Assembly: GCA_001970955.1 (NCBI GenBank)
Contig: MPUH01001005.1
Coordinates: 1-26,458, forward strand
Source: Stentor coeruleus
Lineage: Eukaryota > Ciliophora > Heterotrichea > Heterotrichida > Stentoridae
DNA length: 26,458 bases
Direction of reading: 5' to 3'
Shown here: one piece after another, positions 17,312 to 26,458 of the stretch
Numbering within the stretch: position 1 is the stretch's first letter
How the letters are laid out: the number at the start of each line of letters is the position of its first letter
Program-made: the position numbers and the translations under genes
The notes under the pieces: generated by a model
Databases searched by the model: none
Told to the model about the DNA's origin: nothing
What the model saw: only the letters and a program-made list of their open reading frames with translations

Positions 17312-18700
17312 ATGAGCAAAGAATATACAAAGAAAGCAATACTTTACAGTCAAAACATCTGCTTAGGAGTACTTATTTTTGGATATAATCTAGGTGTTCT
17401 GAACCCATCATACAAAAATGTGAGTTCAGCTTTAAACTGGGGAAAAAATGAGACTATCTTATTAAGTATATTTCAAGCTACTCTTCCATTAGGTTGTGTT
17501 GTTGGGTCAATGATAACAAATTCTGTTGCTAATGCTTATGGTAGAAGGTCTTGCCAATTTTTATTAGCAAGTCTTAGCATCTTAGGAAGTCTTTTATCAA
17601 TAATCCCGTATAATGGAACTTTTGGTGCCGGGAGACTGATATTGGGTATTGCAAGTGGTATTGGGCTTTCTTTAGCACCCTTCTTCATTATGGAAATTAG
17701 CCCTACAAAACTTAAAGCCAAGCTTGGCTCACTTATCCATCTTAATTTAGCTTTTGGACTTGGCCTATCCTACTGTTTAGGAGTCCCTCTGCCAGTTGGC
17801 TCTACCTCATCCATCCTCAAATACTGGTGGCAATTCATGTATCTAATCCCAGGCCTAATAGGAATCTATATAATCCTAATTTTCAAATTTTATTACATTC
17901 ACGACACTCCAAAATTCTATGCACTAAAAGGTCAAGAAGAAAAAGCTCGTATTTCCATTGAATTCATCTATGGCTCCTGTACAACTAGTCTTCTCATAAA
18001 CCCAACAAGTGGACAATCTGAAACTTACACTGCACCAAAATTCACTAACTTACTATGCGATTATAAATATAAACTTATGTTAAGAATAGCTGTTATTCTT
18101 CCAATGCTAGAGCAGTTCTGTGGTATTAATGCTGCAACTTTTTATTCAACAAAAATACTATATGACATTAGTGGAGACATTTATATGAGTAGAATATTAA
18201 CAGCGGCAATTGGAATTTCGAAATTTATAGCAACTTTTCTTATATTAATACTTGTAAAAAAGTTTGGTAGGAAGACTTTGTTGACTTTTAGTTTGCTGTT
18301 TATGGGAATCCTTTGTGCAATTTTTGGGGTTTTTACAATAATTCCAAATTTTAGTGTTTATGCTTCAACAGTTATACTTGGGTTGCATGTTGTTGTTTAT
18401 ACATGTTCATATGCAGCTATACTATGGGTTTATATTGGGGAAAGTGTTGAGCAGAAATTGGTTGCGGTTGGTGTTGCGAGTAAATTTGCTTTTCTTTGTC
18501 TTGTAACTTTTTTGTTTCCTATATGTGTTGATTTAGTTGGTATTCATGTAGTATTTTACTTTTTTGCTGGGTGCAGTGTATTAGGGTTTGTTTGGGGTAG
18601 ATACGATATGATTGAGACTAAAAACCTAAGTCGAATTGAGATTTATAAGAAGTTTACTAGGGAGAAGGATAAGACTATGGTGTCACCAGATAGTTATTAA
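17312..18700 (+). CDS. MFS sugar-porter family transporter
   Basis: Encodes 462 residues with about twelve hydrophobic helices, a membrane transporter probably moving a hexose or similar polyol. Sugar-porter signatures are visible: AYGRRSCQF after helix 2 (the G-R-R loop), GRLILGIASGIGLSLAPFFIMEISP in helices 4-5 (the family's GR-x-x-x-G-x-G ... P-x-x-x-E-x-S/AP block), EQFCGINAATFYSTKI in helix 7 (Q-x-x-GIN), and KKFGRKTLL between helices 8 and 9. The usual PETKG after helix 12 is replaced by MIETKNLS. The first QLS-type substrate signature is not obvious, so the substrate is uncertain. The start is the first ATG in frame, after a C-rich leader. No internal 15-nt intron found. Confidence 0.9.
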   Translation: MSKEYTKKAILYSQNICLGVLIFGYNLGVLNPSYKNVSSALNWGKNETILLSIFQATLPLGCVVGSMITNSVANAYGRRSCQFLLASLSILGSLLSIIPYNGTFGAGRLILGIASGIGLSLAPFFIMEISPTKLKAKLGSLIHLNLAFGLGLSYCLGVPLPVGSTSSILKYWWQFMYLIPGLIGIYIILIFKFYYIHDTPKFYALKGQEEKARISIEFIYGSCTTSLLINPTSGQSETYTAPKFTNLLCDYKYKLMLRIAVILPMLEQFCGINAATFYSTKILYDISGDIYMSRILTAAIGISKFIATFLILILVKKFGRKTLLTFSLLFMGILCAIFGVFTIIPNFSVYASTVILGLHVVVYTCSYAAILWVYIGESVEQKLVAVGVASKFAFLCLVTFLFPICVDLVGIHVVFYFFAGCSVLGFVWGRYDMIETKNLSRIEIYKKFTREKDKTMVSPDSY

Positions 18701-18868
18701 GTAATGCAGTTTAGATTTTAATACAAATAATACTTTGAGTTATTTAATATAATAATAAAATTAGCTTTTCATATATAAACTAATCAAATTTTTCAATAAT
18801 TATGTCTAGTTTATTCTATTTCCAGACCAAAATCTGAATATTTAATTATTCTTATTTAATATTACATA

Positions 18869-20215
18869 TCAATTCCCTTGTCCATGATCAAAGGTATTAT
18901 TAAGATTCACTCGAACCTGGGGAACTTCTCTTGGTCTTTCAGCCAAACTATAAGTCTTAAAAGCCCTTTCCTTAAACCACTGATGTTCAAGTACCCCTTT
19001 AGCCGTAGGTCTTTTAAGTGGGTCTATATTAAGCATAGAATTTATCAAAGAAGTAACTTCTTGGGATAAACCACTAGGTATAAAAAAAACTCCACGTTGA
19101 ATTTTCGAATAAAGTTCCTTACTATTAATAGCTTTAAAAGGAAAAGTCCCAGTTAGAAGTGCATAAAGAACTACTCCTGCAGCCCAAATATCAGAAGGTG
19201 GCCCATAAGATTCTTGTTTCATAACAATTTCTGGAGACATATAGCTTGGTGTACCACAAAAAAGCTTAACTTTTTTATCATTAGAAAAACAGGTGGAAAA
19301 GCCAAAGTCGATGATTTTTACACAGTGGCTGGAATCAATTAAGATGTTGTCGAGTTTTATATCCCGATGAGTTATGCTGAGATTATGGCAATGATCAAGT
19401 CCTTGAATTATTTGTTTAAATATTCGCCGCGCTTCTGGTTCTTCAAGCTTTTTGTTATGACGCCTTTTCAAGTAGGACATAAGCGAGCATCCACTAACAT
19501 ACTCTAATACTAAATTCAAACTTTTTTTATTTTCAACAGTTTTGTAGAGTTTGATTATATTAGGGTGATTCAGCTTTGATAGGATTTTTATTTCTCGTTC
19601 TGCGTTTTTTTTCCGGCTGGGTGTTAGGAGTTTGAATTTGTCATATATTTTTATTGCAACTTTCGAGTTGTTGTCTTTATTTTGAGCTGATCGCACTGTT
19701 GCATATGCACCTTTCCCGATCTCACTACCCATGACGAAATTTTCAAGAACTTCATATGAGCTACTTTTACCTAGATGCAAACTTGCCCTTGGGGTTTCTC
19801 TACTAAACTTATTATCAGTAATCCTAATATGGTCAGGAGTTCTTACTGCCAGCTCATGGACTACATGAGGACTTGCTACTGTAGTTACAGTAGAAGGCCT
19901 TGTTGTTATGGTCTTTTTCAAAAATTCAGTAGACTTTATTTTACTATTCGAGTTTCTATGCTTTGCTATAAGTATTTCAATAATACTAGGCTTTGCAGTT
20001 TTCATGTTTTGACTAAATGGGCTATTAATCTTAGGTGACAACACGTTCTGTATAGTATTATTTTTCAAACACCAGTTGTTAAAACTATTTCCCTGTATAT
20101 TTGCTGTATCTGGCCTTAATGAGTATCTTTCAGCACTGACTTCTCTTGGAATCAGCTTTACAACTTTTCTTATATTGGATGTCGTCTTTGGCTGACTCGC
20201 AATACGTTTTCTCAT
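18869..20215 (-). CDS. Ser/Thr protein kinase, CAMK/AMPK-like
   Basis: Encodes 448 residues. A basic, low-complexity N-terminal region (1-155) precedes a complete kinase domain (about 160-414). Key residues are present: glycine loop GSEIGKGAYATV, Lys189 in VAIKI, Glu208 of helix C, HRDIKLDN (Asp285), DFG (303-305), activation loop CGTPSYMSPE, DIWAAGVVLYALLTG, and Arg402 in KRPTA. The DFGFS and GTPSYMSPE pair together with 'HQWF' at the end of the domain places it in the CAMK group near AMPK/MARK/SNF1-like kinases. There is no UBA or calmodulin-binding segment that I can see; the tail after the domain is only about 35 residues. The stop is TGA, evidence that TGA terminates in this genome. Target pathway unknown. 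Confidence 0.93.
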   Translation of the reverse strand: MRKRIASQPKTTSNIRKVVKLIPREVSAERYSLRPDTANIQGNSFNNWCLKNNTIQNVLSPKINSPFSQNMKTAKPSIIEILIAKHRNSNSKIKSTEFLKKTITTRPSTVTTVASPHVVHELAVRTPDHIRITDNKFSRETPRASLHLGKSSSYEVLENFVMGSEIGKGAYATVRSAQNKDNNSKVAIKIYDKFKLLTPSRKKNAEREIKILSKLNHPNIIKLYKTVENKKSLNLVLEYVSGCSLMSYLKRRHNKKLEEPEARRIFKQIIQGLDHCHNLSITHRDIKLDNILIDSSHCVKIIDFGFSTCFSNDKKVKLFCGTPSYMSPEIVMKQESYGPPSDIWAAGVVLYALLTGTFPFKAINSKELYSKIQRGVFFIPSGLSQEVTSLINSMLNIDPLKRPTAKGVLEHQWFKERAFKTYSLAERPREVPQVRVNLNNTFDHGQGN

Positions 20216-20585
20216 TTTATATTAAAATCAATAATAAATTGCTAGCTTCAGAAGAGATTCAAAAATTTAAGATTTTGTTTTAAATATAGTTTAGATATGA
20301 AATTTAGTTTAGGTTTTCACAATAAAAATTAAAGATATTATAATGAGGTTTTTGAGATTCTGCGATTGTTGATGTGGAGTTAGGCAGTCGCAGATCGTAC
20401 TCTTCCACCTAGCCAAAAATTCTTTAAATTTAAGCATTTGAGTTAAGAATGCTATTATTTAAGATGTATGCGTCTATTATTTATTATCTAAATTTTCATA
20501 ATTTAATTAATACTTAAACCAATTTTTATAAATAAATATATTACAAATAACCACTTTAAAATGATTTTTCCTTATGATTGCACTA
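20216..20585. other. Intergenic with a small GC-rich structured island
   Basis: Mostly AT-rich. Positions 20,355-20,415 are unusually GC-rich and contain two overlapping inverted pairs: TCTGCGA (20,359) with TCGCAGA (20,388), and GTGGA (20,374) with TCCAC (20,404). This could be part of a small RNA or a worn element end. It lacks tRNA boxes and I cannot identify it. Confidence 0.3.
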
Positions 20586-21960
20586 TTTAAGTAATGTTTA
20601 ATTATCACATTTTCTAAAAAGCAAACATAAATTTTCTTCAAAGCATTATATTCTTATCATAATTTTATATTAAACAAAGCACAAATGCTTTATATCAATC
20701 GAATTTTCTTAAGCTATCTTCGAAACTTTCTACAAGCTTAACATTGAAATCTTTTGTAAACTCTTAAATTTTCCCAAGCACTAAATATTTTCGATCTAGT
20801 ATATTTTCACATAAGATAATTATTCACAATAATTATCATATCAGGGCTTATAACCCCTAATCAAATTACTATTTTAAAAAATATTAAATTTTAGCATGTT
20901 GCATATTATGAGTCAGCAAATATAGAAGAAATCAAACATTTTTTGCATACCCTAGATAAACCATGCTCTATAAATTTTCACAATTCAATAAAAGAAATCA
21001 GTGATTATTAATACGGCTTAACCTATCCACAGTAGGTTGTGAAGAGCATTTGGTATTTTACTTTTCTGTTTGAAATATTAAATATTTTATAAAATGTTTG
21101 CTATAAAGTATATATATTCGCTTTGCATACTAAATCTTTCTAAAGCATCATTTGAATCAGTAGACAGCCTGATTCACTTTATTCAATAGCTTTACTTAAT
21201 CAAATAATTTTCTGATAGAAATTTAAATAGAATATTAAAAATGATAGGCTAGAATATAGCACTTTGCAAATTATAATTGCCTATTTATCAAACTCCAATT
21301 ATATGCTTAAATATTTCAATAAAAATAAGATCTGGAAAGTATCTGTAAAATATACTTAAAGACTTTGAATATAAGAATTTATATTATATGATTTTATTAT
21401 GAGGGTTTTTACTTATATCTAAATAATTCAAGTATATTCTCGTACTGAGTGCTGCTTCTAGTCCATCTTAAAGCCTACAACTCCTTGATTTCAACTTAAC
21501 TTTGAAATATGCTAAATGGTAAGGCTGCTTAACTTTTATGCAAAGCCAAGAGTACAGTAAGAATAAATTGGTAACCAAAGCTTTAGTTTACATTAGCATG
21601 GCATAAAAACTAACTTTATCTTAATGACATGCAAAAGTATACAATTTTCTTTTCTAGTTAGATTATGACAATAAATTTATGTAGGTGAATCTAGTTTATC
21701 TAATTATAGACAAATGCAGATTATAATTTCTCGATTCAATTCTTTAAATGTATATATTTCCCTAAGTTATGCTAAGCTTTTATCTTCCCTTCACTTTTTA
21801 TTGATCTGGGAATTTTTACTACACCGTGCAAGTAAAGCCTATATAATTTTAAGAAAACTATATTCATGTCTACTAAATGCATTATTTTGGTTAGTCAAAC
21901 AGCTTTCTCCACCAGCTAGATGCTTAATCAGAATTTTTCTGATAGAAGTTTAAAATTGAT
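20586..21960 (+). repeat. 1.4-kb dispersed repeat, copy 1
   Basis: About 1,375 bases, nearly non-coding, matching copy 3 (24,203-25,922) from end to end and copy 2 in its first 750 bases. Landmarks are ATCAATCGAATTTTCTTAA near the start, TTATCATATCAG..CTTATAACCC, AGGTTGTGAAGAGCATTT, GATTTTATTATGAGG, and the end ATGCTTAATCAGAATTTTTC. Short frames in it are not conserved between copies, so it is unlikely to encode protein. Confidence 0.75.
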
Positions 21961-21979
21961 GTACTATATTTATAATAGT

Positions 21980-22642
21980 ATGGCTAGGAATGAAGGAGTA
22001 TGCTCTGGTCTCAGGATCAAAATTGACCTTCTTTGCTTTACAGCTTTGGCCCAAGCTTCAGAAAACGTGCTAATCTCACCTCTTACTACTAGTACCCTAC
22101 TAGTAACAAGCTTGCCTCCTTTAGATTCTCACTCATCAGAATGGCAAGTGAGCATGATTGTGATGCCAGAGCTAGCTTCAAGCCTATCGCTTATTTCTCA
22201 AGCCTACGAAGCACATCATCAAGCCTTAACCACTGACTGTTCATCTTTAACTTCTAGCCTTCTAGAAAATGGCCATTTTCTTTATGCTACCCTTGGACAA
22301 AATGAGAATTCCGCCATTTCTTTTTGCAAGTGCGCTAACGTTGAAAGCTCCCTTCTTGGTGCACTTGTGGTTGATACTGAAAAACTTAAAGATGGATACC
22401 AAATTGATGCTCTGGCTTATGAAAATTTGAAAAAAAGAAAGTTTTGGACAAGCATCTTCGTTCAAAACTTATTTGAAAGCGGGAACTTTGTACCCAAACT
22501 TAGTAAATGCTTCAACCATAATAAATATCAGAGAACTATGCTAGATGATTACAATGCTTTGAAGGGAGACTCATCTGTCTTTAGCATGGACAGGGATGTC
22601 TCAAACAACATTTACTGCTATGAAAAGAGGCCTTCTGGATGA
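21980..22642 (+). CDS. Orphan protein of unknown function
   Basis: A 220-residue frame starting at MARNEGVCSG. A further in-frame ATG at 21,920 lies inside repeat copy 1 and is probably not used. The codon choice and C-rich first half resemble real genes in the window, and it is far more ordered than its surroundings. The protein is Ser/Leu-rich at the front, has a few cysteines (FCKCAN), and a more charged second half (ENLKKRKFWTSIFVQNLF). There is no signal peptide, membrane helix or motif I recognise. It sits between copies of a repeat and is followed by a broken gene, so it may itself be part of a multicopy element or a truncated gene. Stop TGA. Confidence 0.5.
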   Translation: MARNEGVCSGLRIKIDLLCFTALAQASENVLISPLTTSTLLVTSLPPLDSHSSEWQVSMIVMPELASSLSLISQAYEAHHQALTTDCSSLTSSLLENGHFLYATLGQNENSAISFCKCANVESSLLGALVVDTEKLKDGYQIDALAYENLKKRKFWTSIFVQNLFESGNFVPKLSKCFNHNKYQRTMLDDYNALKGDSSVFSMDRDVSNNIYCYEKRPSG

Positions 22643-22711
22643 AATTGTCTGCAGTTCTATACAAATCAGTTTAAAAAAATTAATTTTTAACTAACCTATT
22701 TTTTTAATCTT

Positions 22712-23378
22712 AAATATGCTGTTGATATTACTGAATTTTCTAATATTGGCATGTGCCTTACTAATTATGCAATATATAAACACCTAGATTCCCATAAAGC
22801 AAAATCAGGCATAGGGAATATATGACATCAAGCTGCTAATCAAAATGGGTACAGTGCTCTTAATCAAATGTGGGTGGCTCATATTTTAGGAGGCTTAGGG
22901 AACATGTTATCAGTGACAATACTTATATTACTACAACTTTTGATTGTGATCCAATAAATCCTTCAGTACAAAAAATAGTGACTACTGAGACAATAAATTA
23001 TGGTGATAGTTCATCATTCCCAGGAAGTAGTTGTGCATATCAGGCGGCTACTGATATAATTGATATTAAAGTTTAGAATAGCAAATTTAGTATAATTGCC
23101 ATGATTGAGCAAGTTTTGGATCAGATTCTGATGCCTACTACTGGGAATTGTATAAAATAAGTACATACAGTGAAAGTAACTCTCAAAACACATATCTTAC
23201 CACAGTTTCTATAAGTGATACGAGCGATTGCGCGTTTGGTAAAACTTACACTATTAATATTTACGTCTATACTCATTTTGGTTGGAAACTGTTTTCACTT
23301 GATGATACTGCCACTACTGCTTATTCTCTAGCTGCAACTGACACTACTATAAGTATAGCAATTAGTAAGATCAGATAA
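22712..23378 (+). pseudogene. Broken gene of unknown family
   Basis: Three consecutive frames read like one protein interrupted by a TGA and two frameshifts. Frame one runs from AVDITEFSNIGMCLTNYAIY through TGA to HQAANQNGYSALNQMWVAH. Frame two (from about 22,890) holds REHVISDNTYITTTFDCDP and GDSSSFPGSSCAYQAATD. Frame three (from about 23,120) holds YYWELYKISTYSES, TSDCAFGKTYTINIYVYTHFGW and DDTATTAYSLAATDTT. The last part is Thr/Ser/Tyr-rich with alternating hydrophobics, as in a beta-sandwich of a secreted protein. The family is not recognised. It could be the 3' portion of the gene at 21,980 or a separate gene. Confidence 0.5.
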
Positions 23379-23418
23379 TACATACTACTACTCACTTGTA
23401 ATTCACAGGCATTGGATT

Positions 23419-24202
23419 TATAATTTTATATTCAACTAAGTATAAATGCTTTAAATCAATCGAATTTTCTTAATCTATCTTCCTATCTTCTTGACAAAGA
23501 ATATTATAATATAGTAATTATCTTATCATAATTTTATATTCAACTAAGTATAAATGCTTTAAATCAATCGAATTTTCTTAATCTATCTTCCAAACTTTCT
23601 GCAAGCTTAGCATTGAAACATTTGTAAAATTCTTACATTTTTCCAAGCACTGAAATATTTTTCCATCTAGCACATTTTCAGGTAAGATAACTATGTACAA
23701 TAATTATCATATCAGAGCTTATAACCCCTTATCAAATTACTATTATAAAAAATATTGAATTTTACCTGTTGCATATTATGAGCCTAACCAATTTGATACG
23801 GAATATAGAAGAAATCAAATATTTTTTGTATACCCTGGATAAATTATGCTCTATAAATTTTCACTATTCAATAAAAAGAAATCAATGATTATTAATACCG
23901 CTTAGCCTATTCACAGGAGGTTGTGAAGAGCATTTAACATTTTGTTTTTCTGTTTGAAATATTAATTATTTTATAAAATGTTGCTATAAAGTATATATAG
24001 TCGCTTTGTATACTAAAATTTTTCTAAAAGCATCATTTGAATTAGTAGGCAGCCTGCTTTACTTGATCAAATAATTTTCTAATAGAAATTTAAATGGAAT
24101 CTTGAAAATGAGAGGCTAGAATATAGCATTTGCAAATTATAATTGCCTATCTATCAAACTTCAATTATATGCTTAAATATTTCAATAAAAATAAGATCTA
24201 TT
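23419..24202 (+). repeat. 1.4-kb dispersed repeat, copy 2 (3'-truncated)
   Basis: Covers the first half of the repeat unit and stops at AAATAAGATCT, where copy 3 begins. It has accumulated many substitutions and small gaps relative to copies 1 and 3. Confidence 0.72.
23420..23591 (+). repeat. 64-nt exact duplication at the start of repeat copy 2
   Basis: Positions 23,420-23,483 recur unchanged at 23,528-23,591, 108 bases apart. Comparison with copy 3 indicates that the first occurrence is the extra one. Identity is perfect while the surrounding repeat copies are diverged, so the duplication is recent or an assembly error. Confidence 0.75.
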
Positions 24203-25922
24203 CAAGTACTGTTTAATTATCATTTTTTCTAATAAACAAATATTTTCTTCGAAATTCTATCTTCTTGACAAAAAATACTATAGTAATTGTCTTAATTTTA
24301 CATTCAACTAACTTTAAATATTTTATTTCAATTGAATTTTCTTAAGTCATCCTCCGAAACTTTTTGCAAGCTTAGCATTTGAAATTCTTTGTAAAATTCT
24401 TAGATTTTCAAGCACTGAAATGCTTTTCTATCTAGTACATTCTCATATAAGATAGCTATATACAATGATTATCATATCAGAACTTATAACCCACCCAATC
24501 AAGTTGCTATTAAAAAAAATATTGAATTTCAGCCTGTTGTATATTATGAGCCAAACCAATATTAATGCAGGATATAGAAGAAATAAAACATTTTTTGTTA
24601 TACTCTGGATAAATTAAAAGTTTAAAGTAGATGATAATTAAGGTGGCATGGCTTAAACCTTGTCCGATCGAAGTTTGTTTGTCCTACGATATCTTTCTTT
24701 AGGCAGATTCGGTATATTGAATCATTCGTTGTCGCTGGCTATGTAACTCTTTACTTGGCTGAGGAGGTCTTTACTGTTTCTTTTCTTTAGCGTCAAGATG
24801 ATAGAAGCAAGTCTTGCGTTCACCCCTTATTTTTCTTGAAGAATCCAGCTTGCTTTAGGCATGTTTTGAAGTTCTTATGGTGTTCATAGCAGACTGGGCA
24901 TTTAGTTCTCTGGATAAATTGTGCTTTATAAATTCTCAAAATTAGTAAAAATAAATCAGTGATTAAAATATTAGTTCGACTTACAGGAGCTTATGGCATT
25001 TGATATTTCTCTCCTGTGTGAAATATTAAATATTTTATAAAATATTTGTATGAAGTGAATATAATCGCTTTGATATGCTAAAAATCATTCTAAAAGAATC
25101 ATTTGAATTTAGTAGACAGCCCAATTCACTTTATTCAATAGCTTTACTTAATCAAATAATTTTCTAATAGAAATTTAAATGGAATTTTAGAAACGAGAGG
25201 CTAGAACATAGCACTTGTAAAGCTATAATTATCTATCTATTAAACTCCAATTATATGCTTAATATTTTAAGAAAGAAGCTCTAGAAATCATCTATAAAAT
25301 ATTCTTAAAGACTTTGAATGCAAGGATGTATTATAGATTATGTGATTTTATTATGAGGTTTTACTTATGTTTAAATAATTCAAGTTTGTTCTTGTTTTGG
25401 GTACTGCTTGCAACCCATCTTGAAGCTATAACTCTCTGATTTCAACTTAATTTTGGTATATGTTAAATGGCAAGGTGCTTAGCACTTTATGTTAAGCCAA
25501 AAATGCAGGAAGAATAATTAGTGATTAAAGCTTAAGTCTGAATCAACAAAACATAATACTAACTTTTCTTTATGAAATTCAAAAAACATACGATTTTTCC
25601 TAGTTAATAATAAAATTTATATAAATGAATAATTTTTCTCATTGAAGACAAATGCAAATTATAATTCTCGATTCAGTTCTTTAAATGCCTATATGTCTAT
25701 ATGTTAATGCTAAAGCTTTTATCTTCCCTTCACCTTTTCAAAAGTCTACAAATATTTATTACATCGGTCTAAATAGTAAAGCCTATATAATCTTCAAAAA
25801 AATCATATGCATGTCTAATAATGCATTAATTTGGTTGGGAAACAACTTTCTAAACCCAGCTGGATGCTTAATCAAAATTTTTCTGAGGAAATTTTAAAAT
25901 TTGGCCTTAAAAATGAGAGGCT
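24203..25922 (+). repeat. 1.4-kb dispersed repeat, copy 3 (interrupted by an insertion)
   Basis: Full-length copy of about 1,415 bases after removing the insertion and one target duplicate at 24,616-24,920. Ends at GCTTAATCAAAATTTTTCTGAGG, matching the end of copy 1. The sequence to about 26,000 again resembles the internal AATGAGAGGCTAGAA part of the unit, so another partial copy or internal duplication may follow. Confidence 0.72.
24603..24920 (-). mobile_element. 5'-truncated retroelement insertion, copy C, with 13-bp target duplication
   Basis: A 292-base insert (24,616-24,907) interrupts repeat copy 3 and is bounded by perfect 13-base direct repeats CTCTGGATAAATT (24,603-24,615 and 24,908-24,920). 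Copies 1 and 2 of the host repeat have the uninterrupted site. Read on the minus strand, the insert starts inside a coding end (TKCPVCYEHHKNFKTC, a Cys/His cluster, to a TGA). It continues through a non-coding tail shared with copies A and B and ends in ACTTTAAACTT. Long variable-type target duplication, 5' truncation and a constant 3' end indicate a non-LTR (LINE-like) retrotransposon that lacks a poly(A) tail. Confidence 0.75.
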
Positions 25923-26458
25923 AGAAAATAACTTATTCTTAATAATTCTAATCTTCTATCTATCGAACCTTGATTATTTATCCAAGTTTTTCAAGGGTCT
26001 CTTATTTATACACATCTATCCACTTGCCGAAAATTTTAATTTTATATAAAAAGCCTATAGAATTTCATAGCAAGTCTCATCTCTCTTTGAAAATTAGATA
26101 AATAAATACTCTCTAGGCATTCTCCTCTCGTATTTTCAGCCCAAAGGCGGCAAGACATTGGAAAGTTTATAATAAAATATTTTTTGTTAAATGCATATGA
26201 AACTTGGGAGGATTTAGGCGGCGAGACATTGGAAAGTTTGTAATAAAATATTTTTTGTTAAATGCATATGAAATTTGGGAGGATTTTGCTTGCCTAGGCC
26301 TGCTAGAACTTGTGCCAATGCAAAATTACTCACTTATGTATTAATATTTTCCAAAATCCGAAGAGTTTTGGAATCAAATCTGCGAAATTTAGTCAAAGTT
26401 GAGTTCGGAATATTTTTTCGAAATTTCGAAAAGAGACTGCAGGTAAATTCGTAAATTC
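25923..26458. other. Right edge: repeat remains, no gene seen
   Basis: AT-rich DNA with a partial repeat-unit echo to about 26,000, the 71-nt tandem pair listed separately, and a final GC-moderate stretch with the small palindrome TTTCGAAATTTCGAAA near 26,416. No convincing reading frame, though a gene could start beyond the edge. Confidence 0.4.
26145..26286. repeat. 71-nt tandem repeat, two units
   Basis: Units 26,145-26,215 and 26,216-26,286 both run from AGGCGGC/GAGACATTGGAAAG to CTTGGGAGGATTT or a close variant, differing at only about four positions. A recent tandem duplication of unknown role. Confidence 0.85.

Noticed and set aside
21714..21953. 79-residue ORF in repeat copy 1 and 70-residue ORF in copy 3 (25,685)
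   Set aside because: The same repeat region gives different frames and sequences in each copy, so there is no sign of coding constraint.
1..26458. CRISPR array, bacterial operon or phage region
   Set aside because: No regularly spaced short repeats. Gene content, introns and domain types are eukaryotic; the lysozyme domain is isolated among ciliate genes.

Overview
The window looks like macronuclear DNA of a heterotrich ciliate, most likely Stentor. The DNA is AT-rich, the genes are closely packed, and the longer reading frames stay open under the standard code. The decisive sign is in-frame 'stops' in the kinesin gene that are really 15-nt introns of the form GTA-N6-ATN-TAG, with an A always at intron position 10. 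I know this intron class from Stentor and relatives. One stop codon is TGA (kinase gene), so UGA does not appear to be a general Trp codon as in Blepharisma. The species name is an inference.

Layout. 1-11,350 is gene-dense: a secreted Cys protein (629), a hidden DPM2 homologue with a 15-nt intron (2462-2716, minus), an N-terminal-motor kinesin with three or four 15-nt introns (3524-5485), a convergent DED1/DDX3-type DEAD-box helicase only 22 nt away (minus), a Cys-rich secreted protein (7461), a relic of an IS1595/ISXO2 (Merlin-type) transposase, a LIM protein, and a phage-type lysozyme fused to a large extra region (minus). 11,570-13,640 is a graveyard: two copies of a retroelement 3' end, a broken 18S rRNA fragment and unassigned relic sequence. 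13,645-20,215 returns to genes: an ankyrin/FYVE-like protein, a dead piggyBac transposase, a sugar-porter MFS protein and a CAMK-like kinase. From about 20,586 to the end the window is a diverged direct-repeat field with 1.4-kb units. It holds an orphan ORF and a broken gene, and one repeat is interrupted by a 292-bp insertion bounded by a perfect 13-bp target duplication.

No operon logic is expected here. The live genes are unrelated housekeeping or cell-biology genes: GPI/N-glycan precursor supply, microtubule transport, RNA unwinding, sugar transport, signalling, and secreted or surface proteins. The most unusual gene is the lysozyme fusion, probably acquired from phage or bacteria. The most informative non-coding signals are the tiny introns, the shared 3' end with variable 5' truncation of the retroelement family, and a strong strand composition switch across several genes. 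Three single-N gaps each have the same sequence on both sides and are probably unmerged contig overlaps, not biological repeats.
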